5,215 nucleotides of DNA from the NCBI GenBank assembly GCA_023387555.1, contig JAEWHY010000342.1:1-5215 (forward strand), given 5' to 3'. The translations under genes and the position numbers were made by a program. Below, one piece after another: positions 1 through 5,175 of this stretch. The notes beneath the pieces were generated by a model, which saw nothing but the letters and a program-made list of their open reading frames with translations, had not been told where the DNA came from and did no database searches. Position 1 is the first letter of the stretch. Each line of letters starts with the position of its first letter. This DNA comes from Pseudomonadota bacterium (GTDB lineage Bacteria; Pseudomonadota; Alphaproteobacteria; Rhizobiales; Xanthobacteraceae).

Positions 1-498
1 CAACAATCACAACCAGACCATCGGCTCGCTGGCCGGCGCAGGCAATGTCTCGCTCGGCAGCGCGACCCTGACCGCCGGCGGCGACAATGCATCGACCACA
101 TTCTCCGGCATGATGTCCGGCAGCGGCGGCTTCACCAAACAGGGCACCGGCACGCAAACCTTCTCCGGTGCGAACACCTATACCGGCGCCACCAACGTCA
201 ACGCCGGCACGCTGCAGGCCGGCGCGGCCAACGCCTTCTCCGCCTTCAGCGCCCATAATGTCGCGCTGAATGCGCTGCTCGATCTCAACAATCACAACCA
301 GACCATCGGCTCGCTCGCCGGCGCAGGCAATGTCTCGCTCGGCACCGCGACGCTGACCGCCGGCGGCGACAACACCTCGACCACCTTCTCCGGCGTGATG
401 TCCGGCACCGGCGGCTTCACCAAGGTCGGCACCGGCACGCTGACGCTGAGCGGCAACAACACCTATGCTGGCGCCACCAACGTCGATGCAGGCACGCT
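1..498 (+). repeat. Tandem 285-bp (95-residue) passenger module, two near-identical copies
   Basis: Bases 1-213 recur at 286-498, a period of exactly 285 bp (95 codons, in frame). By eye the first 130 bases differ at only about nine positions, several of them synonymous. Identity falls towards the end of the module and stops near 498, where the sequence becomes LVNGSIASSS. Each copy encodes NNHNQTIGSLAGAGNVSLG, then an FSGxMSGxGGFTK PATR motif. Copy one continues into AGAANAFSAFSAHNVALNALLDL before copy two begins. Copy one starts at the window edge in mid-module, so further copies may lie upstream. High nucleotide identity suggests recent duplication or gene conversion. Confidence 0.92.
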
Positions 499-2173
499 GC
501 TGGTGAACGGTTCGATCGCGAGTTCGTCGCTGACCACAGTGAGCAGCGGCGGCACGCTCGGCGGCGACGGGGTCGTCGGCAACACGATCATCGCATCGGG
601 GGGCAGGCTGGCGGCCGGCAACTCGATCGGCCAGCTCGACATCAACGGCAATCTCACGTTCCAGACCGGCGCGACCTATCTGGTCGAGCTCGATCCATCC
701 AACGCCGACCGCACCGATGCCTCCGGCGCCGCGACCCTGGCCGGCACCGTCAGCGCGCAATTCGCGCCCGGCTCTTACGTGACCCGGCAATACATCATCC
801 TGTCGGCGCAGGGCGGCTTCGGCGGCACCACCTTCGATACGCTCAACGCGGCCGCGATACCGGCCGGCTTCAGGGCCTGGCTCGACTACCAGGGCAACGA
901 GGTGTGGCTGCATCTCATCGGCCAGCTTGGCATGGGCACGCGCCATCTCACCGGCAATCAGAAGAATGTCACGACGACACTCAACAATTACTTCAACAAC
1001 GGCGGCACCCTGCCCCCGCAATTCGTCACGCTGTTCGGTTTGACCGGCGACGCGTTGCGCAATGCGCTGAACCAGACCGCGGGCGAGAGCGGCGCCTCGG
1101 TGTCAACCTCGACCTTCATGGCCTGGAACCAGTTCTTCAACATGGTCTTCGATCCGTTCGCGGAGAACCGCGGCGGCTTCGGTGGCGGCTTCGGCGGGGC
1201 GCATGCGTTCGCGCCGGCGGCGCAGGCGCAGTCCGAAGAGGTCCGGCTGGCCTATGCCGCGGTGACACCGAAGCGCGACCTCAAGGATGCGCCGGTCAGC
1301 AAGGCCCCTGCTGTTGCCGAGACATTCGCTGCACGCTGGAGCGTGTGGGGCGGCGGCTATGGCGGCTCGGCGACCACCGACGGCAATGCGCAGACCGGCT
1401 CGCACGACACCACCTCGCGCGCCTACGGCTTCGCGGTCGGCGCCGATCATCGTCCGGCGCCGGACAGCGTCGTCGGCTTTGCGCTCGCCGGCGGCGGCAC
1501 CTCGTTCGGCCTCGCGCAGGGCCTTGGCGGCGGCACCTCCGACCTGTTCCAGGCGTCGGTCTATGCGCGCCAGCACTGGGGCGCGGCCTATCTCATGGCC
1601 GCCTTCGGCTTCGGCTGGCAGGACTTCACTCTGAACCGCACCGTCACCATCGCCGGCACCGACAAGCTCGAAGCCGACTTCAACGCGCACACCCTCGCCG
1701 CCCGCGCCGAGGGCGGCTGGCGGTTCGGCTCGCCGTTCGCAGGAGTGACGCCATACGCCGCGCTGCAGGTGGTGAGCCTCGATCTTCCGGGTTATTCCGA
1801 GCGGGCCACCAGCGGATCGAACGTTTTCGCGCTCTCCTATACTGGACGCACCGACACCCAGACCCGCAGCGAACTCGGTGCCCGCTTCGACTATGCGATG
1901 CCGATGCGGGACGCGCTGCTGACGCTGCACGGCAGAGCCGCCTGGGCGCACGACTTCGACACCGACCGCATTGCCAATCCGGTCTTCCTCGCCCTGCCCG
2001 GCGCCGCCTTCACGGTGAACGGCGCAACGCCGGATGCCGACTCTCTGCTGGTCTCCGCCGGAGCCGAACTCGCGCTGTTGAACGGATTTTCGATCGCTGG
2101 CTCGTTCGAGGGCGAGTTCTCCGGCAACACCGAAAGCTACGCCGGCAAGGGCGCGATCCGCTACCGGTGGTGA
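2..2173 (+). CDS. Autotransporter (type V secretion), C-terminal part, 5' end outside window
   Basis: The reading frame is open from base 2 to the TGA at 2171-2173, giving 723 codons; the real start lies upstream. The ATG at 110 is not the start, because the passenger repeat already runs in frame before it. The passenger shows two autotransporter-associated beta-strand (PATR-type) motifs, GGFTKxGTGT...TYxGATNVxAGTL, at about 125-230 and 410-515. A Gly/Ser-rich stem with GGTLGGDGVV and LAAGNSIGQL follows at about 551-630, then a region of about 250 residues and a glycine-rich linker (GGFGGGFGGAHAF, about 1172-1210). The autotransporter beta-barrel starts near WSVWGGGYGG at 1337 and runs about 279 residues. 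It ends RYRW, the aromatic C-terminal residue that the BAM complex recognises. By family, the barrel inserts in the outer membrane and exports the passenger, probably as an adhesin or surface fibre. No enzyme motif is visible in the part present, so the passenger's job is unknown. The gene converges on the amidase gene. Confidence 0.93.
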   Translation, partial: NNHNQTIGSLAGAGNVSLGSATLTAGGDNASTTFSGMMSGSGGFTKQGTGTQTFSGANTYTGATNVNAGTLQAGAANAFSAFSAHNVALNALLDLNNHNQTIGSLAGAGNVSLGTATLTAGGDNTSTTFSGVMSGTGGFTKVGTGTLTLSGNNTYAGATNVDAGTLLVNGSIASSSLTTVSSGGTLGGDGVVGNTIIASGGRLAAGNSIGQLDINGNLTFQTGATYLVELDPSNADRTDASGAATLAGTVSAQFAPGSYVTRQYIILSAQGGFGGTTFDTLNAAAIPAGFRAWLDYQGNEVWLHLIGQLGMGTRHLTGNQKNVTTTLNNYFNNGGTLPPQFVTLFGLTGDALRNALNQTAGESGASVSTSTFMAWNQFFNMVFDPFAENRGGFGGGFGGAHAFAPAAQAQSEEVRLAYAAVTPKRDLKDAPVSKAPAVAETFAARWSVWGGGYGGSATTDGNAQTGSHDTTSRAYGFAVGADHRPAPDSVVGFALAGGGTSFGLAQGLGGGTSDLFQASVYARQHWGAAYLMAAFGFGWQDFTLNRTVTIAGTDKLEADFNAHTLAARAEGGWRFGSPFAGVTPYAALQVVSLDLPGYSERATSGSNVFALSYTGRTDTQTRSELGARFDYAMPMRDALLTLHGRAAWAHDFDTDRIANPVFLALPGAAFTVNGATPDADSLLVSAGAELALLNGFSIAGSFEGEFSGNTESYAGKGAIRYRW

Positions 2174-2176
2174 GCG

Positions 2177-2201
2177 CCGGGGCGGTGCATGAACCGCCCG
2201 G
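2177..2201. terminator. Hairpin between convergent genes, probable shared terminator
   Basis: GGGCGGT (2180-2186) pairs with ACCGCCC (2193-2199) around a six-base loop. Two further C-G pairs (2177-2178 with 2200-2201) lie beyond a single bulged G. The hairpin fills most of the 34-bp gap between the autotransporter TGA and the amidase TAA. Its position suits a bidirectional terminator. Neither side has a clear T-run, so termination may be weak or Rho-assisted; the stem is seen, the function is inferred. Confidence 0.5.
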
Positions 2202-2207
2202 ACAGGC

Positions 2208-3464
2208 TTACCGCTTCCCGGTGGACGGCGCGACGCCCGCGAGCCGCGTGCGGAAGAACTGCTCGACGGCCTGCACCATGGTCGCGGCCGTCCTGGTGCG
2301 CCACGCCTCGGAGGTGAGGAGTTTGAGGTCGGAGCGGTTGGTCATATAGCCGAGTTCGATCAGCACCGACGGCACGTCGGGCGCCTTGAGCACCACGAAG
2401 CCGGCCGACTTCAGCGGCTTCCTGTGCAGACGCACGCTGTTCCTCATCTCGCCGACCAGAAGCCGGGCAAAGGCCGCGGAAAAGGTCTTGGTCTCGCGGT
2501 GCGCGAGATCGAGCAGGATGTCGGCGACATCGTCCGGCTCCTTGGCAAGATCGATCCCGGCGATTGCGTCGGAGCGGTTCTCGGCCTCGGCCAGCCGCGC
2601 CGCCTCGGCGTCGGAGGCGGTGTCGGACAATGTGTAGATCGTCGCCCCCTGCACATCGCCTTCGGATTTCGGCAGCGCGTCCGCATGCACCGAGATCAGC
2701 AGATCGGCCTCGCGGTGGCGGGCAAACTTCACGCGCTCCGCGAGCGGAATGAACGTATCGTCGGTGCGGGTCATCGCCACCCGGTAGCGCCCGCTCTTCT
2801 CGAGCTGGTCGCGCAGCGTCAGCGCGAAGTCGAGCACCACGTTCTTTTCCATGATGTCGCCGCCGCCGGCCTTGGTGCCGGTATCGGGGCCGCCATGGCC
2901 GGGGTCGATGACGATCAGCGGGCGCGCATCGCCGGACCTCCGGTCGCGTGGATGGGGTGTCGCGGGCCCGCCCGCGCTCGTGCGCGGTGCGGTGCGGTCG
3001 AGCGCCAGATGCCGCATGAAGGCTTCGCGGTCGGTCGCGCTGAGATCGAGCACCAGCCGCGCCGGCTCGCCGCCGCGCGCCTCCAGCACCTCCGCCTTTT
3101 CGATCCGGACCGGCTTGCCGACATCGATGACGATGCGCGAGCCGCCCGCCATCACCAGTCCGAAGCGATAGGCCTTGATCAGCCCGCGCCCGGTTTCGCC
3201 CGCCTTTGCCGGCAGCTGAAACACAGTCTGGGGGATGTCGATCACCACGCGGTACGGATCGGCGAGCGTGAAGGCGCGCACGCCGATCGTCGCCGTGACG
3301 TCCATGACGAGGCGCGTGGTCCGCTCGTCGCCGGCGACCCGGATGTCGGTCGCGACCGGAAGCTGCGCCGGCGCAGCCGCGCGAGCTTGCGCCTGCGCCG
3401 CGGACACACCCGCAAGCGTCAGGAACAATGCGCAAATGGCAGTCGCAAAGTGGCCGGCCACCAT
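2208..3464 (-). CDS. amiC: N-acetylmuramoyl-L-alanine amidase, AMIN + Amidase_3 (AmiC type)
   Basis: This 418-residue periplasmic hydrolase cuts the bond between N-acetylmuramic acid and L-alanine in peptidoglycan, typically to split the septum at division. Residues 1-27 form a Sec signal peptide (hydrophobic AICALFLTLAGV, AxA sites around AAQAQA). An AMIN domain, which targets peptidoglycan or the septum, spans about 38-135. A Pro/Arg-rich linker (about 155-180) leads to an Amidase_3 domain at about 182-404. Zinc ligands are H190 (DPGHGG), E206 (MEKN) and H260 (SVHAD); the catalytic glutamate is E370 (IELGYMTN). The helical insert at about 281-327 (SDTASDAEAARLAEAENRSD) matches the segment that occludes the active site in AmiB/AmiC relatives. 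Activation by a LytM-type EnvC/NlpD partner is therefore likely. The ATG at 3464 has a GGGGAGGG Shine-Dalgarno nine bases upstream. The gene stands alone here; the usual alphaproteobacterial neighbours rne and mrcA are not adjacent. The symbol amiC follows family usage; a paralog is possible. Confidence 0.95.
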   Translation of the reverse strand: MVAGHFATAICALFLTLAGVSAAQAQARAAAPAQLPVATDIRVAGDERTTRLVMDVTATIGVRAFTLADPYRVVIDIPQTVFQLPAKAGETGRGLIKAYRFGLVMAGGSRIVIDVGKPVRIEKAEVLEARGGEPARLVLDLSATDREAFMRHLALDRTAPRTSAGGPATPHPRDRRSGDARPLIVIDPGHGGPDTGTKAGGGDIMEKNVVLDFALTLRDQLEKSGRYRVAMTRTDDTFIPLAERVKFARHREADLLISVHADALPKSEGDVQGATIYTLSDTASDAEAARLAEAENRSDAIAGIDLAKEPDDVADILLDLAHRETKTFSAAFARLLVGEMRNSVRLHRKPLKSAGFVVLKAPDVPSVLIELGYMTNRSDLKLLTSEAWRTRTAATMVQAVEQFFRTRLAGVAPSTGKR

Positions 3465-3510
3465 CAGATCAGCCCTCCCCCGCGCGATCCTTAATGCTTA
3501 GGGAGCGACG

Positions 3511-3527
3511 GGTTAACGACTTGCTAA
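3511..3527 (-). promoter_or_regulatory. Candidate CtrA-binding site upstream of the amidase
   Basis: Read on the minus strand the site is TTAG-N7-TTAACC, one mismatch from the TTAA-N7-TTAAC consensus of the alphaproteobacterial cell-cycle regulator CtrA. It lies about 47 bases upstream of the amidase ATG, within usual promoter distance. Control of a septal amidase by CtrA is biologically sensible. The match is seen; binding is inferred, and short AT-rich motifs do occur by chance. Confidence 0.4.
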
Positions 3528-3557
3528 AGCGAACGCGGCCATTGGCAGACAGGTGTT

Positions 3558-3572
3558 GCGTCGCGGCGACGC
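3558..3572. repeat. 15-bp perfect inverted repeat GCGTCGC-G-GCGACGC
   Basis: Seven-base arms flank one central base, roughly in the left third of the divergent intergenic region. It could be an operator dyad for either gene. The one-base centre makes an RNA hairpin less likely, because only six pairs around a three-base loop could form. No regulator is recognised from the sequence. Confidence 0.4.
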
Positions 3573-3741
3573 GGCCTGGGGTTTGCGCGCTTCCAAATCC
3601 TTCGGAGATTAAGTGCGATGTCCCGCAAGTTGCGCCGCGCAGACAATGCAGCGTCGCGCGGCATCGTTCCGAGCCGCGCCCTCTGTTTCGATCGCGCGTT
3701 AACCCTGCTCCCTCCGCATGCTGATCCGCGCTCCGTCGCCA

Positions 3742-3747
3742 TAAAAT
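3742..3747 (+). promoter_or_regulatory. Possible -10 element (TAAAAT) for the PilZ gene
   Basis: TAAAAT matches the TATAAT consensus at five of six positions and stands out in a GC-rich background, 47 bases before the PilZ ATG. No good -35 is present at 16-18 bp; the best placed hexamer is TGCTGA (3719-3724). Alphaproteobacterial promoters are often weakly conserved, so this remains a tentative call. Confidence 0.28.
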
Positions 3748-3784
3748 TTGCGACAACGCTTCCTATGTCCCGCCCAGGGGGATG

Positions 3785-3789
3785 TGAGG
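3785..3789 (+). promoter_or_regulatory. Shine-Dalgarno TGAGG that decides the PilZ start
   Basis: TGAGG ends five bases before the ATG at 3795. The in-frame ATG at 3765 lacks a comparable site. The one at 3618 has GGAGA nine bases upstream but leads into sequence without domain character. The 3795 start gives a compact protein that begins just before the PilZ RxxxR motif. Confidence 0.6.
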
Positions 3790-3794
3790 CGACA

Positions 3795-4055
3795 ATGGCA
3801 TTGTTCGGACGGAAAACGCGCAAGACGCGGCGCAAGGTTCAGCGCGAGGCATGGCTGGCGGTCGACCAGGATTTCGCGCTGCGCCCGTGCACAATCATCG
3901 ACATGCATGACGATGGCGCGCAACTGCGGGTCAAAGACGCGGCGCGGCTGCCGGCGCGCTTCAATCTCACCTTCTCACGGAGCACCCGTACCGGCCAGCG
4001 CTGCGAGGTGCGCTGGCGCAAGGGACAATCGGTCGGTGTGAAATTCATGGCGTAG
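3795..4055 (+). CDS. Small PilZ-domain protein, putative cyclic-di-GMP receptor
   Basis: This 86-residue protein is essentially one PilZ domain, the small beta-barrel that binds cyclic-di-GMP and passes the signal to motility, polysaccharide or adhesion machinery. The N-terminus is very basic (GRKTRKTRRKVQR). R13-KVQ-R17 fits the RxxxR ligand motif. The second motif, normally (D/N)xSxxG, reads D36-M-H-D-D-G41 with His where Ser is expected. The C-terminal strands CEVRWRKGQSVGVKF (70-84) are typical of PilZ (V.W..G..VGV.F). No signal peptide or membrane segment is seen, so it should be cytoplasmic. Similar stand-alone PilZ proteins are common in Bradyrhizobium relatives. It diverges from the amidase gene and no partner enzyme lies nearby in the window. 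The family call is firm; cyclic-di-GMP binding is uncertain because of the altered motif. Confidence 0.82.
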   Translation: MALFGRKTRKTRRKVQREAWLAVDQDFALRPCTIIDMHDDGAQLRVKDAARLPARFNLTFSRSTRTGQRCEVRWRKGQSVGVKFMA

Positions 4056-4083
4056 TTACCGCTGGTTCGTGTTTGCCGCCTTC

Positions 4084-4194
4084 ATGCAGCTCAGCGCGCG
4101 GCGCCTGTTCGACAATCTGCAGCGCACGCAGGCCGAGAACGCCGCGCTGCGGGCCGGCAAAAGCGTGGAGAAATTGCAGCCCGCCGAACCGTGA
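4084..4194 (+). CDS. Short reading frame after pilZ; small protein or gene remnant
   Basis: From the ATG at 4084 to the TGA at 4192-4194 there are 36 codons (MQLSARRLFDNLQRTQAENA...). Thirty-two of the 36 end in G or C, as in the real genes here. The same bias starts upstream at about 4057, where the frame reads YRWFVFAAF with no ATG; a GTG at 4069 is the only other start. The upstream part is hydrophobic and the rest could form a short charged helix (DNLQRTQAENAALR). No Shine-Dalgarno precedes either start. The frame opens two bases after the pilZ stop, in a different phase. It may be a small protein, the tail of a decayed gene, or a chance frame. I do not recognise the family. Confidence 0.3.
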   Translation: MQLSARRLFDNLQRTQAENAALRAGKSVEKLQPAEP

Positions 4195-4306
4195 CCTGCC
4201 AATGGCCGTGTCATTTCGGGATTGCAACCCACCGCGGCTGTTCCGGGCCTCGACCAAAGCAAAGCATGGCCCCAGCCAGGCGCGCCTTGAAGCCATTCGA
4301 GAATGC

Positions 4307-4337
4307 AAAACCCCCGACGCGGTCTCGCGTCCGGGGG
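4307..4337 (-). terminator. Rho-independent terminator of the DUF3597 gene
   Basis: On the minus strand, CCCCCGGACGCG and CGCGTCGGGGG form an 11-bp stem with one bulged base around a four-base AGAC loop. TTTT (4310-4307) follows directly. It starts 28 bases past the DUF3597 stop codon at 4366-4368, as expected for its transcript end. On the plus strand there is no T-run after the stem, so it is directional. Confidence 0.88.
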
Positions 4338-4365
4338 CTCGCAGCGATTGTATTCGCCGAAGCGC

Positions 4366-4737
4366 TCAGGCCTTCAGGCTGTCGGGGACCTTGCCGCCGT
4401 TTTCCGCGAGCTTGGTCATCACCTGCTTGTGCAGCCAGATGTTCATCTTGGCGGAATCGTTCATGTCCCCGCTGTAGCCAAGCTCCTTGGCCAGCTCCTG
4501 ACGGTTCTTCAGGCTCGAATCGAGGTCCAGCACCTTCATCAGGTCGACGATCGATTTCTTCCAGTCGAGCTTCTCTTTCTTCTGGGCGGCGAGGCCTGAC
4601 ACCACCTCCTCCACGTCCACCTGCGCCATGGCGGCGCCGCCCGTGCCGCTTCCGGCGGGGACCGCCGCCGACCCGGCGCTCGCGGCCGATCCCGACCCGA
4701 GGCCGATCGCCGACAAGATCTTTCCGAAAATGCTCAT
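4366..4737 (-). CDS. DUF3597 family protein
   Basis: This 123-residue protein has the layout of the DUF3597 family (PF12200). A short N-terminal hydrophobic or amphipathic segment (MSIFGKILSAIGLG, 1-14) is followed by an Ala/Gly/Ser-rich linker (15-38). The conserved helical core then has LDWKKSIVDLMKVLDLDSSL (57-76), ELAKELGY (81-88) and MNIWLHKQVMTKLAENGGK (98-116). The family's function is not established; members often sit alone as small proteins. There is no cleavable signal peptide, but the first helix could contact a membrane (inference). The ATG at 4737 is preferred over an upstream in-frame ATG at 4773, because AGGAGG lies six bases before it and MSIFGKI is the usual family start. 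The gene is monocistronic: it has its own promoter region, ribosome site and terminator. Confidence 0.93.
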   Translation of the reverse strand: MSIFGKILSAIGLGSGSAASAGSAAVPAGSGTGGAAMAQVDVEEVVSGLAAQKKEKLDWKKSIVDLMKVLDLDSSLKNRQELAKELGYSGDMNDSAKMNIWLHKQVMTKLAENGGKVPDSLKA

Positions 4738-4743
4738 GTCATT

Positions 4744-4749
4744 CCTCCT
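4744..4749 (-). promoter_or_regulatory. Consensus Shine-Dalgarno AGGAGG for the DUF3597 gene
   Basis: A full AGGAGG sits six bases upstream of the ATG at 4737. It fixes that start over the in-frame ATG at 4773, which would add a twelve-residue Arg-rich stretch unlike the family. The perfect match suggests strong translation. Confidence 0.85.
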
Positions 4750-4767
4750 GCTTGAACGTCGCCGTCC

Positions 4768-4779
4768 GAACACATGTTC
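4768..4779. repeat. 12-bp inverted repeat GAACA-CA-TGTTC in the DUF3597 leader
   Basis: Five-base arms flank a two-base centre, 31 bases upstream of the DUF3597 start. With its flanks (C before, T after) it fits 13 of 14 positions of the Gram-positive LexA box CGAACRNRYGTTYC. Alphaproteobacterial LexA normally uses GTTC-N7-GTTC, so the resemblance may be accidental. An operator for an unknown dimeric regulator is an alternative. Confidence 0.4.
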
Positions 4780-4797
4780 TCATCGAGCAGCGCTCAG

Positions 4798-4827
4798 GGA
4801 CCCAGCTAGTCTGGACCCCGCCAGTCT
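4798..4827. repeat. Tandem 15-bp direct repeat in the DUF3597 promoter region
   Basis: GGACCCAGCTAGTCT (4798-4812) is followed without a gap by GGACCCCGCCAGTCT (4813-4827), 13 of 15 bases identical. The pair lies just downstream of a TTGACG hexamer on the minus strand and covers the expected -10 and spacer. A tandem operator or a local duplication are the simplest explanations. Confidence 0.7.
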
Positions 4828-4835
4828 AACGTCAA
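4808..4835 (-). promoter_or_regulatory. Candidate sigma-70-type promoter for the DUF3597 gene
   Basis: On the minus strand TTGACG (4835-4830) matches the -35 consensus at five of six bases. With a 16-bp spacer the -10 would be CAGACT (4813-4808), which keeps the A2 and T6 positions. Transcription would begin near 4800, giving a leader of about 65 bases that contains the GAACA-TGTTC palindrome. The -35 is good and the -10 weak. Confidence 0.42.
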
Positions 4836-5046
4836 TTTTCCGGCGAGTCGCCGCGCTGCACCGCCGAATTTGACGTGTCACGCGACATTGAAAGCCAAAT
4901 CGGGTCCGTTCCGCCGGGCATGCAAAATCATACCGCTCTCGTTCCAGGCCGGCTCACAATATGAAAAATGCAGCGAATTGAAGGGGTTAATGATCGGAAA
5001 ACCCGGCCGCAGGGGTGAGAGGTCGCTTGCTATCCGTTCATCCGCG

Positions 5047-5057
5047 CCTTAATAAGG
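5047..5057. repeat. 11-bp palindrome CCTTA-A-TAAGG
   Basis: Five-base arms flank one central A. The palindrome overlaps a possible plus-strand -10 (TAATAA at 5050-5055, 17 bp after TTGCTA at 5027-5032), so it could be an operator. Its right half extends to TAAGGTC, which is complementary to GACCTTA at 5169-5175. Confidence 0.35.
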
Positions 5058-5175
5058 TCGTGCTTGCGGTTTGCACCGCTCCAGCCGTGCCGCGTTCAGG
5101 CGCCGGCACGCTCGCCTCGAAGACCGCGCCGGCATGAGGGTCCGGACGCAGAGCTGGCGAGCGTTGAGGACCTTA
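5053..5175 (+). ncRNA. Possible structured RNA or leader (nested complementary segments)
   Basis: TAAGGTC (5053-5059) can close with GACCTTA (5169-5175). Inside are GCGGT-TTGC-ACCGC (5066-5079) and a nine-pair hairpin with one bulge and a TTCAGG loop (5086-5110). A nine-base helix also joins ACGCTCGCC (5108-5116) to GGCGAGCGT (5156-5164). The last two share bases 5108-5110 and compete at their edges. The layout resembles a multi-branched RNA but matches no RNA family I know; tmRNA, SRP RNA, RNase P and 6S signatures were not seen. In GC-rich DNA some of these pairings are expected by chance. The possible -10 overlaps the closing arm, so promoter and closing helix are hard to reconcile. Strand is unproven. 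Confidence 0.2.

Larger units (their letters stand above)
3465..3794. other. 330-bp divergent intergenic region (amidase / PilZ)
   Basis: Both flanking genes read outward, so this stretch must hold both promoters. It contains the amidase ribosome site (3473-3480), a CtrA-like box (3511-3527), a 15-bp palindrome (3558-3572), a lone TTAACC half-site (3699-3704) and a possible -10 (3742-3747). An in-frame upstream ATG at 3618 would lengthen the PilZ protein to 145 residues. That extension resembles no domain and uses more mixed third bases, so it is treated as noncoding. Confidence 0.6.

Noticed and set aside
110..112. ATG as the start of the autotransporter
   Set aside because: The same frame and the same repeat module run unbroken from base 2; no ribosome site or signal peptide is present at 110.
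904..2349. 481-codon plus-strand frame overlapping the autotransporter
   Set aside because: It is out of phase with the clear beta-barrel gene and Arg/His/Ala-rich without domain character, which is typical of a shadow frame in GC-rich DNA.
2161..3435. 424-codon minus-strand frame over the amidase
   Set aside because: It is Arg-rich and out of phase with the amidase frame, which has a signal peptide, zinc ligands and a ribosome site.
2424..3494. 356-codon plus-strand frame antisense to the amidase
   Set aside because: It is antisense to a certain gene, its composition mirrors the codon bias of that gene, and no recognisable fold or ribosome site is present.
3618..3794. N-terminal extension of the PilZ protein from the ATG at 3618
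   Set aside because: The extension has no domain likeness and more mixed third bases. The start at 3795 has a well-spaced TGAGG and gives a standard compact PilZ. The GGAGA before 3618 keeps this from being excluded outright.
4118..4150. Inverted repeat GCAGCGC / GCGCTGC after pilZ as a terminator
   Set aside because: The arms are about 20 bases apart, no T-run follows, and the segment lies within the coding-like short frame.
4045..4308. 87-codon minus-strand frame downstream of the DUF3597 terminator
   Set aside because: It starts inside the terminator T-run, overlaps the pilZ end and has no ribosome site or family resemblance.
4191..4829. 212-codon plus-strand frame antisense to DUF3597
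   Set aside because: It runs through the DUF3597 terminator, gene and promoter on the opposite strand and is Pro/Arg/Ser-rich without a motif.
4870..5052. 60-codon plus-strand frame (MTCHATLKAKSGPFRR...)
   Set aside because: Its third-base composition is unlike the real genes, it has no ribosome site, and it ends inside the CCTTA-A-TAAGG palindrome.
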